DNA from: Comamonas sp.
Lineage (GTDB): Bacteria; Pseudomonadota; Gammaproteobacteria; Burkholderiales; Burkholderiaceae_C
Direction: 5' to 3'
Length of the DNA stretch: 6,430 nt
Assembly: GCA_018384835.1 (NCBI GenBank)
Contig: JAHAYB010000446.1
Span: 1-6,430 of the forward strand
Numbering within the stretch: the stretch's first letter is position 1; each line of letters begins with the position of its first letter. Shown piece by piece: positions 1-5,966 of the stretch. The position numbers were made by a program, and so were the translations under genes. A model generated the notes under the pieces. It worked only from the letters and a program-made list of their open reading frames with translations, made no database searches and was not told the DNA's origin.

Positions 1-408
1 TTAGGTGGGCGAATAATGGCAATTGCTGATGTTTATAGCGCTATGGTAAAGCCCAGGGTGTATCGCCAAAGTAAATCAATTTTACCCCAAAAGGCACTAC
101 AGGAAATTTATCTTAATAAAGAAAATTTGTTTAACCAGCAGCTTACGGCAATATTGGTAAAAGAGTTGGGGGTTTATATACCTGGTTCACTGGTTCGCTT
201 AAAGAATAACGAAATTGCTGCTGTAAAAAATAGAGCAATGAAGTCGAGCGATGTGATTGTTTATAGCATTTATGGTGCAAATAATATGTTACGATTAACA
301 CCATTGATGCGTAATGTAAGCGAGCCAGGTTGTGAGGTGGTTGCCAGCTTACAATTAGAAGATTATCGCTCTGCTAATTTAAGCATTAAAAGATTGTGGA
401 TGGAATAA
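1..408 (+). CDS. HD-GYP domain protein, C-terminal part (probable cyclic-di-GMP phosphodiesterase), 5' end outside window
   Basis: The frame is open from base 1 (codons for LGGRIM...) to the TAA at 406-408, so the ATG at 16 is an internal Met, not the start; 135 residues are visible. The segment GGRIMAIADVYSAM followed by KPRVYR matches the conserved stretch near the end of HD-GYP domains (usually R-I-hydrophobic-A-h-A-D-x-Y/F-x-A-M/L, then RxYR). Further on, LGVYIPGSLVRLKNNEIAAV matches the usual post-domain extension (LGxYPPGxxVRLxxGExAxV). HD-GYP proteins hydrolyse the second messenger cyclic-di-GMP. The metal-binding HD and GYP motifs lie upstream of the window, so catalytic competence cannot be judged; some members are inactive sensors. 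The gene ends 31 bases before a receptor gene on the same strand, which suggests one operon and a shared signalling role. Low G+C like its neighbour. Family assignment is fairly sure; activity is inferred. Confidence 0.85.
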   Translation, partial: LGGRIMAIADVYSAMVKPRVYRQSKSILPQKALQEIYLNKENLFNQQLTAILVKELGVYIPGSLVRLKNNEIAAVKNRAMKSSDVIVYSIYGANNMLRLTPLMRNVSEPGCEVVASLQLEDYRSANLSIKRLWME

Positions 409-424
409 AATTTAATATGTTTCA

Positions 425-430
425 AAAGGG
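425..430 (+). promoter_or_regulatory. Ribosome binding site of the receptor gene
   Basis: AAAGGG lies nine bases before the ATG at 440 and is the only Shine-Dalgarno-like element in the 31-base gap. A second in-frame ATG at 446 would also be in reach, so the true start may be Met1 or Met3. No promoter is evident in this gap, in keeping with co-transcription with the upstream HD-GYP gene. Confidence 0.6.
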
Positions 431-439
431 TAAGAAAAA

Positions 440-2095
440 ATGAATATGACAGAAAATACGCTCCCACTGATTATTCACTTGGATAGAAGCGGTGCTATCA
501 CTGGTATTAATGAGGGGCTTAGTAAATTTCTAGGCATCTCTAATAATAAAGATAAAGAAGCCCAGCTCATTGGCCGCTCTATAGATGATTTATGCCAAGA
601 TACGAGGCAGCAATCGCTCCTCAAGGCTATTACCTCTATGTCTGCACAGGAGAAGGTACGGGTTCTGAAGTTTGCTCTTTCTTATCCTGTAGCTGATGCG
701 AGTAACACCACCCGTAGCACCACCCCCCCGGCTGGATTGATGTATGTGGTTCCATCCTATGAAAATGAGGAGTGTACAGGCTACATTGTCAGCTTGGCCT
801 TAGACGAAGATACATCAGCTTCTGGTGTTCAGAATTTTTCTACCTCTAGGCAGATTGCCAAATGGGAACAACTGCTGTCTATTAAAAATGGGATTGTCAT
901 AGGTGTATTTTTTGTTGCTTTACTCATGATTCTAGGCGGTGTCCTTGGGATTGCAGGTTTAGCCATGTCTTCTAAAAACATGGAGAATTTTGTTCATGAA
1001 AATATGAATCCTACCAGAATGATAGGGAGAATCAATTTTCTTATGGCTGATAACCGTGCTCAGATGGCTTTGGCAATGCACCATGACCCTGCCAACCCTG
1101 ATAGCAAGCGCGTTGACCATTCCATAGATATACATATAAATACCACACTAGCCAATCAGAAAGAAATTTTTGACTTATGGGAGAAATACCAAGCTGTTAA
1201 TATTGAGGGAGAGCAGAAAAACATCTCTGATATTTATTGGAATTCACGCCTACAGTATGTGAATGAGGGGCTAAATCCTATGATTGAGCTTTTACGGGCA
1301 GGCGACTATGTACAGGCGCAAAAGCATTTGCTCCATAATATTAACCCTCTTTACAATTATGCCAATGTTAAATCTGAACACCTTATTTCTTACCTAACAA
1401 CAACGGCTGAAGAAAACTACTTGGCGGCTGCTAAAATAAATCGGTATATTTCCATTGTAGCAACCATTGGTATTATTTCCGGGTTATTGATTATTATAGT
1501 TCTGGGGTTTTTCTTTATCCAAGGCTCTATCAAGCCTCTGAACGCATCAATTCAATCTTTGGAGCGTATCGCAAAAGGGGATTTATCCCAATCACCACAA
1601 TGGTTTGCCCATGGTGAGCCTGGCCGTGTTTCAGCCTCGGTGATTGCCATGCAGGTAAATTTGCAAAGTATGATTGATGATATTGATGCCTCTTCAGAAA
1701 ATATTCAGCAGCAATGCAAGCAAATGAATAGCATCGTGATGTCACTGGCAGAACGTTTTGAAGAGCAACACGACCGCTCTTATCAAGTTTTAGAAATTGC
1801 TCAAAACTCTGCCAAGCAGATACGTACCTTGGCTATGCAGGTAGAGAAAATCACTGATACTGACCAAAATGAAGAAAATACTAGCATCAATTTAGATGAT
1901 TTGCGTAACTTGGCATCAGCGTTGAGCTTAGAGGTCTTCTCTGCTGAAGAGGCCAGTATGCAGATGCAGCAGATTGCAGATTTAATTGTCGATAACCGAC
2001 AAGAAGTGCAGTTGGCTTGGGCTGCCTCAGAGCAACTACGTGAAACAACATATGAGCTAGACCGTTTGGTGGGACGCTTCACAAAAGCGAGCTAG
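440..2095 (+). CDS. MCP-like membrane receptor: PAS, TM, four-helix-bundle sensor, TM, HAMP, short coiled coil without the signalling hairpin tip
   Basis: A 551-residue sensory protein. Residues about 8-125 look like a cytoplasmic PAS domain (HLDRSGAITGINEGLSKFLG, then a beta-rich end). TM1 is about 151-175. Residues about 178-333 form a helical periplasmic domain of the four-helix-bundle MCP type, with a His/Asp-rich stretch at 214-232. TM2 is about 337-360 and HAMP about 361-413 (KPLNASIQSLERIAKGDLS). The last 138 residues are mostly helical and end as MCPs often do (EQLRETTYELDRLVGRF). However, the highly conserved MCP tip (NLLALNAAIEAARAGE, then GFAVVAxEVR) is absent, and the region after HAMP is about half the usual length. 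The protein may therefore not control CheA in the standard way. It lies directly downstream of an HD-GYP gene, so a link to cyclic-di-GMP signalling is possible. Architecture is clear; ligand and output are unknown. Confidence 0.8.
   Translation: MNMTENTLPLIIHLDRSGAITGINEGLSKFLGISNNKDKEAQLIGRSIDDLCQDTRQQSLLKAITSMSAQEKVRVLKFALSYPVADASNTTRSTTPPAGLMYVVPSYENEECTGYIVSLALDEDTSASGVQNFSTSRQIAKWEQLLSIKNGIVIGVFFVALLMILGGVLGIAGLAMSSKNMENFVHENMNPTRMIGRINFLMADNRAQMALAMHHDPANPDSKRVDHSIDIHINTTLANQKEIFDLWEKYQAVNIEGEQKNISDIYWNSRLQYVNEGLNPMIELLRAGDYVQAQKHLLHNINPLYNYANVKSEHLISYLTTTAEENYLAAAKINRYISIVATIGIISGLLIIIVLGFFFIQGSIKPLNASIQSLERIAKGDLSQSPQWFAHGEPGRVSASVIAMQVNLQSMIDDIDASSENIQQQCKQMNSIVMSLAERFEEQHDRSYQVLEIAQNSAKQIRTLAMQVEKITDTDQNEENTSINLDDLRNLASALSLEVFSAEEASMQMQQIADLIVDNRQEVQLAWAASEQLRETTYELDRLVGRFTKAS
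702..729 (+). repeat. 12-base tandem repeat (two copies) running into a seven-C tract, inside the receptor gene
   Basis: GTAACACCACCC (702-713) is followed at once by GTAGCACCACCC (714-725), with 11 of 12 bases identical. The second copy runs into an unbroken C7 (723-729). The repeat encodes an NTTR/STTP-type linker within the PAS-like region. Both a tandem repeat and a homopolymer run are slippage-prone. A one-base change in the C tract would shift the frame near residue 97 and remove all membrane and HAMP parts. Confidence 0.75.
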
Positions 2096-2104
2096 GCGCT
2101 AGGC
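2091..2104. repeat. 7-base tandem duplication spanning the receptor stop codon
   Basis: GCTAGGC occurs twice without a gap (2091-2097 and 2098-2104). The receptor stop codon TAG (2093-2095) is inside the first copy. The duplication fills most of the 14-base space between the two convergent genes and lies exactly where base composition changes. Confidence 0.7.
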
Positions 2105-2109
2105 TGGTA

Positions 2110-3177
2110 TCAGTCGGTATAGGCGGTATAGGTGTCCATCAAAAAAACACCTACCGCTTGCCCAAGGGCGTACTGCTGATGCGCTAGCGCTTGGGCAAGT
2201 AGATGGCTGCCGTCTGGTAACAATAAGGTGTAGATAAAGTGGCTGCCGCGAAACACCACCTGCACCACTTGCGCCACCTGCGCTATTGGGATTGGGGGAG
2301 TCGTCCTAGGGCTAGCCACGGTCACATCCATCAACCCCACATGCTCAGGGCGCAGCAGCACCCGCACCTCCCCCGAGGCTGAGAGAAAGTGGGGGTGAGC
2401 AGGCGGCAGTATTCCCAGCGCAGTGCGCCAGCCTTGCGAGCCTAGGCTTTGCGCGGCAAGCAGCACACCTTCACCAATAAACTGAGCCACTTCTGGCGTA
2501 GGGGGATGGGCATAGACCTGCACGGCACTGTCCCATTGCAGGAGGCGGCCTTGTGCCATCACGCCGATATGGTCGGCAATGGCGAAGGCTTCGTTTTGGT
2601 CGTGCGTGACCATCAGCGCGGTGGTCTGGGCTTGCTTGAGAATGTTGCGCACCTCGCGGGCAATGGACTCGCGCAGGCTGGTATCCAAGCTGGAGAACGG
2701 CTCGTCGAGCAGCAGCAGCCCCGGCTTAGGAGCCAGGGCACGCGCCAGCGCCACGCGCTGCTGCTGGCCGCCTGAGAGCTGGTGCGGCCAGCTATCGCCC
2801 CGGCCTTGCAAGCCGACCAGTGCCAGCATTTCCTCAACACGTGGGGCACGTTCTGCGGCCGGCCATTGGTGCAGGCCAAAGGCGATATTGCCCGCCACGT
2901 TCAAATGCGGAAACAGGGCGTGGTCTTGGAACACCATGCCTATATCGCGCTTTTGCGGGGGCAGGCTGGCTTGGGGCGTGGCAACGGTCTGCCCGGCTAG
3001 CACCATACTGCCGCCACGCACCGGCTCAAACCCAGCAATGGCGCGTAGCAGCGTGGTTTTGCCGCAGCCCGAGGGGCCAAGCAGGCAACCAATTTCCCCT
3101 TTGGCCAGATGCAGCTGGGCGGCATGGACAACGTGTTGGTCGCCATAGCCCAAATCGACAGCGTTGACTTGCAGCAT
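2110..3177 (-). CDS. fbpC: Ferric-iron ABC transporter ATP-binding protein
   Basis: A 355-residue ATPase that would power Fe3+ import through FbpB at the inner membrane. All ABC motifs are present: Walker A GPSGCGKTT (34-42), Q-loop Gln84 (VFQDHALFPHL), signature LSGGQ (134-138), Walker B LLLLDEP (154-160), D-loop SSLD (162-165) and H-loop His192 (MVTHDQNEA). Residues from about 240 on form the TOBE-like regulatory region seen in FbpC/PotA-type subunits, including LLRPEHVGLM. Length is normal for the family. The ATG at 3177-3175 fits the family N-terminus. It has no strong Shine-Dalgarno, only a purine-rich stretch (3190-3199) 12 bases upstream, so it may depend on translation of fbpB, which ends 33 bases before. 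Substrate is inferred from the neighbouring binding protein; the ATPase alone could also suit other small-molecule importers (names for this family include AfuC and HitC). Confidence 0.92.
   Translation of the reverse strand: MLQVNAVDLGYGDQHVVHAAQLHLAKGEIGCLLGPSGCGKTTLLRAIAGFEPVRGGSMVLAGQTVATPQASLPPQKRDIGMVFQDHALFPHLNVAGNIAFGLHQWPAAERAPRVEEMLALVGLQGRGDSWPHQLSGGQQQRVALARALAPKPGLLLLDEPFSSLDTSLRESIAREVRNILKQAQTTALMVTHDQNEAFAIADHIGVMAQGRLLQWDSAVQVYAHPPTPEVAQFIGEGVLLAAQSLGSQGWRTALGILPPAHPHFLSASGEVRVLLRPEHVGLMDVTVASPRTTPPIPIAQVAQVVQVVFRGSHFIYTLLLPDGSHLLAQALAHQQYALGQAVGVFLMDTYTAYTD
2115..2132. repeat. 9-base tandem duplication at the 3' end of fbpC
   Basis: CGGTATAGG occurs twice in direct succession (2115-2123 and 2124-2132). 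Read on the minus strand it produces the repeated Tyr-Thr pattern in the FbpC C-terminus (TYTAYTD). The unit length keeps the frame, so copy-number change would only lengthen or shorten the tail. Confidence 0.7.
2123..2157. other. Inverted repeat (hairpin) in the end of fbpC
   Basis: On the plus strand GCGG (2123-2126) plus TAGGTGT (2129-2135) pairs with ACACCTA (2147-2153) plus CCGC (2154-2157). This gives 11 base pairs with a two-base bulge (2127-2128) and an 11-base loop containing most of the A7 run. There is no U-tract outside the stem on either strand, so it is not a classical intrinsic terminator. It may slow read-through or protect the mRNA 3' end. Confidence 0.5.
2157..2199. other. 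Perfect 10-base inverted repeat in the end of fbpC
   Basis: CTTGCCCAAG (2157-2166) and CTTGGGCAAG (2190-2199) are exact reverse complements separated by 23 bases. The gap also contains most of the palindrome GCGCTAGCGC (2181-2190). On the minus strand the stem is followed nine bases later by T7 (2147-2141), which recalls a terminator, but the spacing is too long and it lies inside coding sequence. It codes for the similar peptides LAQAL and ALGQAV, so the symmetry may be partly coding chance. Confidence 0.5.
2254..2280. repeat. Three imperfect 9-base tandem units inside fbpC
   Basis: CACCACCTG, CACCACTTG and CGCCACCTG follow each other directly (2254-2262, 2263-2271, 2272-2280). On the minus strand they encode the repetitive peptide AQVAQVVQVV in the C-terminal TOBE-like region of FbpC. 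The unit is a multiple of three, so any slippage would keep the reading frame. Confidence 0.6.
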
Positions 3178-3210
3178 GATGGATGTGTACTTTCTTCTTG
3201 GCGTGGCTGT

Positions 3211-4851
3211 TCACTGCTGGGCGGTGGGTGTTTTTTCGGTATGCAGTACCAACAAAACCACGGGCAGCAGACCGACCAGCACAATCGCCAGCGCGGGCAG
3301 AGCGGCTTGTTGCCACATGGATTCAGAGGTGAGCTGAAAGACGCGCACCGCCAGGGTGTCCCAGCCAAACTGGCGCGTCATGAGGGTGATGGGCATTTCC
3401 TTCATCACATCCACCAGCACCATTAAAAAGGCCGACAGCAAGCCCGTGCGCAGCAGCGGCAGGTGCAGACGTCTCAGGGTTTGCCAAGGCGTTAACCCCA
3501 GGCTGGCGCAGGCTTCTTCCTGGCTGCGGGTGATGCGCTGCATGGCGCTATCGGTGGCCTGATAAGCCACAGCCAGAAAGCGCCCGGCCAGTGCCAGCAG
3601 CATGGCGGCCAGGCTGCCTTTGATCAGGCCCAGGGTTTCTACGCCCAAGGGGCGCATCAGCGCCATCAGTTGCGCGTCCAGCCAGGCAATGGGCACAAAC
3701 ACGCCCACCGCCAGCACCACACCGGGCATGGCATAGCCCAGCACAGCCAAGCGCACGACCCAACCGGTGCGTGGGTCGGGGTGGCGACGACGTATCCAGG
3801 CCAGTAGCAAGGCCAGCGCAGTGGTAACGCTGGCGGTAATGAGTGCCAGATAGAGGGTATTCCAGGCGTAGCCCCAGTAGGCGGCATCCAAGTCTTCGCG
3901 CCAGACGGATAGTACCCAGGCAATGATTTGTACCATCGGCACGGCAAAGGCGGTGCTAAACACCAGAGCGCAAGCGGCAGTGGCTAGCCAGCCTTGGGGG
4001 CGGCTTAGGCGCAGGCGGCGTTGCTGCGGCTGGGCAATGTGAAAGCGCTGGGCGCTGCGCGAGCGCTGCTCGGCGGCCAGCAGCAGCAAGACGGCTAGGG
4101 TGAGTAAGCTGGCCAGTTGGGCGGCTGCGCCGATGTTGTGCAGGTCAAACCAGGATTTGTAGAGGGCGGTGGTGAAGGTGTCGTAGTTAAAGACGGCAAT
4201 TGCGCCAAAGTCGGCCAGTACCTCCATCAGCGCCAAGGCTAGGCCAGCGCCAATCCAGGGGCGTGCCAGCGGCAGCGCCACTTTGAAGAAGCCAGCCAAG
4301 GGGCGATAGCCCAGCGCCTGGGCGGCCTCCATGCAGCGGTTGCCTTGGGTGAGGAAGGCGCTACGCGCCATCAAATACACATAGGGGTAGAAGGCCATGA
4401 CCAACACCAACACCAGCCCCCACAGGCTGCCGCGTATATCGGGAAACCAGCGGCTGCTGCCCAGTAGCTGGCGCAGCAGGCTTTGCACGGGGCCAGCGTA
4501 TTCAAACAGCCCCATTTGTACAAAGGCCAGCACATAGGCGGGCATGGCCAGGGGCAGCACCAGCGCCCAGGCAAAAAAGCGCCGCCCCGGAAAATCACAC
4601 ATCGCCGTCAGCCAGGCCAGAGGCACACCCACGGCCAGCACCGCCACGCCCACCAGCAGCGCTAGTACCAGGGTATTCCAGGCCACACGCGGCAGCACGT
4701 ATTGCCACAGGTGCTGCCAAATATCAGCTTGCGGGGTCAGCGCCAGCCCCAGTACCGACAGCAGCGGCACCAGGGTAATCAGCGCAATGGGTAGGGATAA
4801 AACAACACCGCGCCAGCGCTGGGCTGGCGCGGCATGGGGTCGTGCAATCAA
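3211..4851 (-). CDS. fbpB: Ferric-iron ABC transporter permease, fused two-domain type
   Basis: A 546-residue, very hydrophobic inner-membrane protein with two homologous permease halves. Each half has the ABC permease EAA loop that docks to the ATPase: first EAAQALGYRPLAGFFKVALP (about 175-194), second EEACASLGLTPWQ through HLPLL (about 445-467). This double-permease form is typical of FbpB/AfuB/HitB iron importers. I expect about 12 membrane helices. The predicted start is TTG (4851-4849), which overlaps the fbpA stop as TTGA; the first in-frame ATG codes for Met84, inside the membrane region, so TTG is the best choice. No strong ribosome site precedes it, so translation is probably coupled to fbpA. 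The stop lies 33 bases before fbpC. The transport role is secure; Fe3+ as substrate is inferred from the neighbouring FbpA. Confidence 0.92.
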   Translation of the reverse strand: MIARPHAAPAQRWRGVVLSLPIALITLVPLLSVLGLALTPQADIWQHLWQYVLPRVAWNTLVLALLVGVAVLAVGVPLAWLTAMCDFPGRRFFAWALVLPLAMPAYVLAFVQMGLFEYAGPVQSLLRQLLGSSRWFPDIRGSLWGLVLVLVMAFYPYVYLMARSAFLTQGNRCMEAAQALGYRPLAGFFKVALPLARPWIGAGLALALMEVLADFGAIAVFNYDTFTTALYKSWFDLHNIGAAAQLASLLTLAVLLLLAAEQRSRSAQRFHIAQPQQRRLRLSRPQGWLATAACALVFSTAFAVPMVQIIAWVLSVWREDLDAAYWGYAWNTLYLALITASVTTALALLLAWIRRRHPDPRTGWVVRLAVLGYAMPGVVLAVGVFVPIAWLDAQLMALMRPLGVETLGLIKGSLAAMLLALAGRFLAVAYQATDSAMQRITRSQEEACASLGLTPWQTLRRLHLPLLRTGLLSAFLMVLVDVMKEMPITLMTRQFGWDTLAVRVFQLTSESMWQQAALPALAIVLVGLLPVVLLVLHTEKTPTAQQ

Positions 4852-5873
4852 CGGTAGCCCACGCGGTCGAGCAGGCGGATGGCCTCGGGCTGCTGGGAGC
4901 CAATGTCTGCCGCGTTCAGCGGGCTGGGGGTGAACTTGCCCCAGGCTTGGACGATGGGGTCTGCCTCGGCCTGCTGGTTGATGGGGCTTTCAAACGTGCC
5001 GTTCACATACGCGGCCTGCACCTCTTTGGAGGACAGCCACTCCAGCAGCTTGCGTGCGCCCTCGGGGTTTTTGGCGTGGGCAGTCACGCCGCCGCCCGAA
5101 AGGTTGACGTGCGCACCATCGCCCTCTACGCCTTGGTTCGCCCAGAATAGTTTGACTTTTTCGCCAAACTGCGGCTCTTTATCCAGCAGGCGGCCATAGT
5201 AGTAGGTGTTGATGATGCTGACATCACACTGCCCCGCCGCCAGGGCTTGCAACATGCTGGTGTCGTTGGTGAACACGTCCCCAGCCAGATTGGCTACCCA
5301 GCCTTTGGCAATGGTTTCGGTTTTTTCCACGCCGTGCTTGGCTAGCAGCATGGCGGTAAGCGACTGGGTATAGGCTTGCTTGCCGGTGCGCAGGCACAGC
5401 TTGCCCTTCCATTTGGGGTCGGCCAGGTCTTCGTAGGTGCTCAGTTGGCTCGGTTGCACGCGGTCAGCGGCGTAGAAGATGGTGCGCTCGCGCTGCGACA
5501 GCCCCCACCAGCGGCTACCAGGGTCGCGGAAGTTGGCAGGCACGTTGGCGTTCAGCGTGGGCGAATCGACTTTTTGCAGCAGGCCACGCTCGGCGGCGCT
5601 CCACAGGTTGCCCATGTCCACGGTAATCAGCACATCTGCCGGGGAGCTTGCGCCCTCAGCGGCCAAGCGCTCGGCCAGGGAGCCGCCCCGGTCGGTCAGT
5701 AGGTTGATTTTTACGCCCGTCTCCTGGGTGTAGCGGTCTAGGGTGGGCTTGAGCAGTTGCTCAATGCGGGAGGAATAGATGGTGACTGTCTCTGCCGTTT
5801 GGGCATGACTGGGGGCAATCATGCAGGCCAGGCTGACTAGACCCAGGGATAAGGTGGTTTTCAAACGTTGCAT
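4848..5873 (-). CDS. fbpA: Periplasmic ferric-iron-binding protein of the ABC importer
   Basis: A 341-residue secreted binding protein that would capture Fe3+ and deliver it to FbpB. A Sec signal peptide is clear: basic start (MQRLK), hydrophobic core, and a likely signal peptidase I cut after SHA at residue 24. The mature part begins with the family strand TVTIYSSR (Tyr33). Candidate iron-binding tyrosines by family analogy are Tyr33, Tyr168 (RTGKQAYTQSL) and Tyr224-Tyr225 (NTYYYGRL), as in the FbpA/FutA group. The C-terminal lobe holds SGGGVTAHAKNPEGARKLLE, a family hallmark. Cys160 and Cys216 could form a disulfide (inference). The ATG at 5873 has AAGG five bases upstream and a promoter with a Fur-like palindrome further back, pointing to iron-repressed expression. 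Alternative names are afuA, hitA and futA; the exact subfamily is not resolved. Confidence 0.93.
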   Translation of the reverse strand: MQRLKTTLSLGLVSLACMIAPSHAQTAETVTIYSSRIEQLLKPTLDRYTQETGVKINLLTDRGGSLAERLAAEGASSPADVLITVDMGNLWSAAERGLLQKVDSPTLNANVPANFRDPGSRWWGLSQRERTIFYAADRVQPSQLSTYEDLADPKWKGKLCLRTGKQAYTQSLTAMLLAKHGVEKTETIAKGWVANLAGDVFTNDTSMLQALAAGQCDVSIINTYYYGRLLDKEPQFGEKVKLFWANQGVEGDGAHVNLSGGGVTAHAKNPEGARKLLEWLSSKEVQAAYVNGTFESPINQQAEADPIVQAWGKFTPSPLNAADIGSQQPEAIRLLDRVGYR

Positions 5874-5878
5874 ACGCG

Positions 5879-5882
5879 CCTT
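5879..5882 (-). promoter_or_regulatory. Ribosome binding site of fbpA
   Basis: On the minus strand AAGG stands five bases before the fbpA ATG (5873-5871). It supports that start, which also gives a proper signal peptide. Confidence 0.6.
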
Positions 5883-5938
5883 GAATCGGTGGGGGGTAGG
5901 GGAAAGAACGTGAGTGACGTTCGGATGAGAAAGCAGTG

Positions 5939-5965
5939 ATTGTAATTAAGAATTATTCGTAACAA
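5939..5965 (-). promoter_or_regulatory. Probable sigma-70 promoter of the fbpABC operon
   Basis: On the minus strand a -10 candidate TACAAT (5944-5939; 5 of 6 to TATAAT) and a -35 candidate TTGTTA (5965-5960; 4 of 6 to TTGACA) are separated by 15 bases, slightly short of the usual 16-18. Transcription would start near 5932, giving a leader of roughly 58 bases before the fbpA ATG. The region is strikingly AT-rich within a G+C-rich neighbourhood. The -35 lies directly against the pdxJ stop codon. Confidence 0.5.
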
Positions 5966-5966
5966 T
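5939..5966. promoter_or_regulatory. 28-base imperfect palindrome, candidate Fur operator, over the fbpA promoter
   Basis: The segment starts with ATTGT and ends with ACAAT on either strand and is symmetric about its centre at 20 of 28 positions by my hand count. Within it, minus-strand bases 5963-5945 match the 19-base Fur consensus (GATAATGATAATCATTATC) at about 11 positions, a weak but plausible site, with the AATAAT hexamer best conserved. It covers the -35 to -10 region, the expected place for an iron-responsive repressor in front of an iron importer. Another dimeric regulator could equally use this dyad. Confidence 0.45.

Noticed and set aside
16..408. A complete 130-residue protein starting at ATG 16
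   Set aside because: Codons 1-15 continue the conserved HD-GYP sequence (GGRIMAIAD), so the gene begins before the window.
2141..2199. Intrinsic terminator on the minus strand (10-bp stem followed by T7)
   Set aside because: Nine bases separate stem and T-run, and fbpC coding continues through both to the TGA at 2110, so a terminator here would cut off the gene.
2092..2450. Cluster of CTAG tetranucleotides near the junction
   Set aside because: CTAG is also frequent elsewhere in both halves of the window, so the cluster is not special.
2579..3148. Long plus-strand open frame (189 codons) opposite fbpC
   Set aside because: It lies antisense to a full ABC ATPase with every motif intact. The product is rich in Ser, Arg, Cys and Trp as expected from G+C-rich shadow frames, and no family resemblance is seen.
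4544..5199. Open frames on the plus strand across the fbpB/fbpA junction
   Set aside because: They are opposite well-recognised transporter genes and have low-complexity, unrecognisable products without a ribosome site I could identify.
5820..5826. Lipoprotein cysteine in the FbpA leader (Cys17)
   Set aside because: The residues before it (VSLAC) do not fit a lipobox well, while a standard signal peptidase I site (SHA at 22-24) follows.
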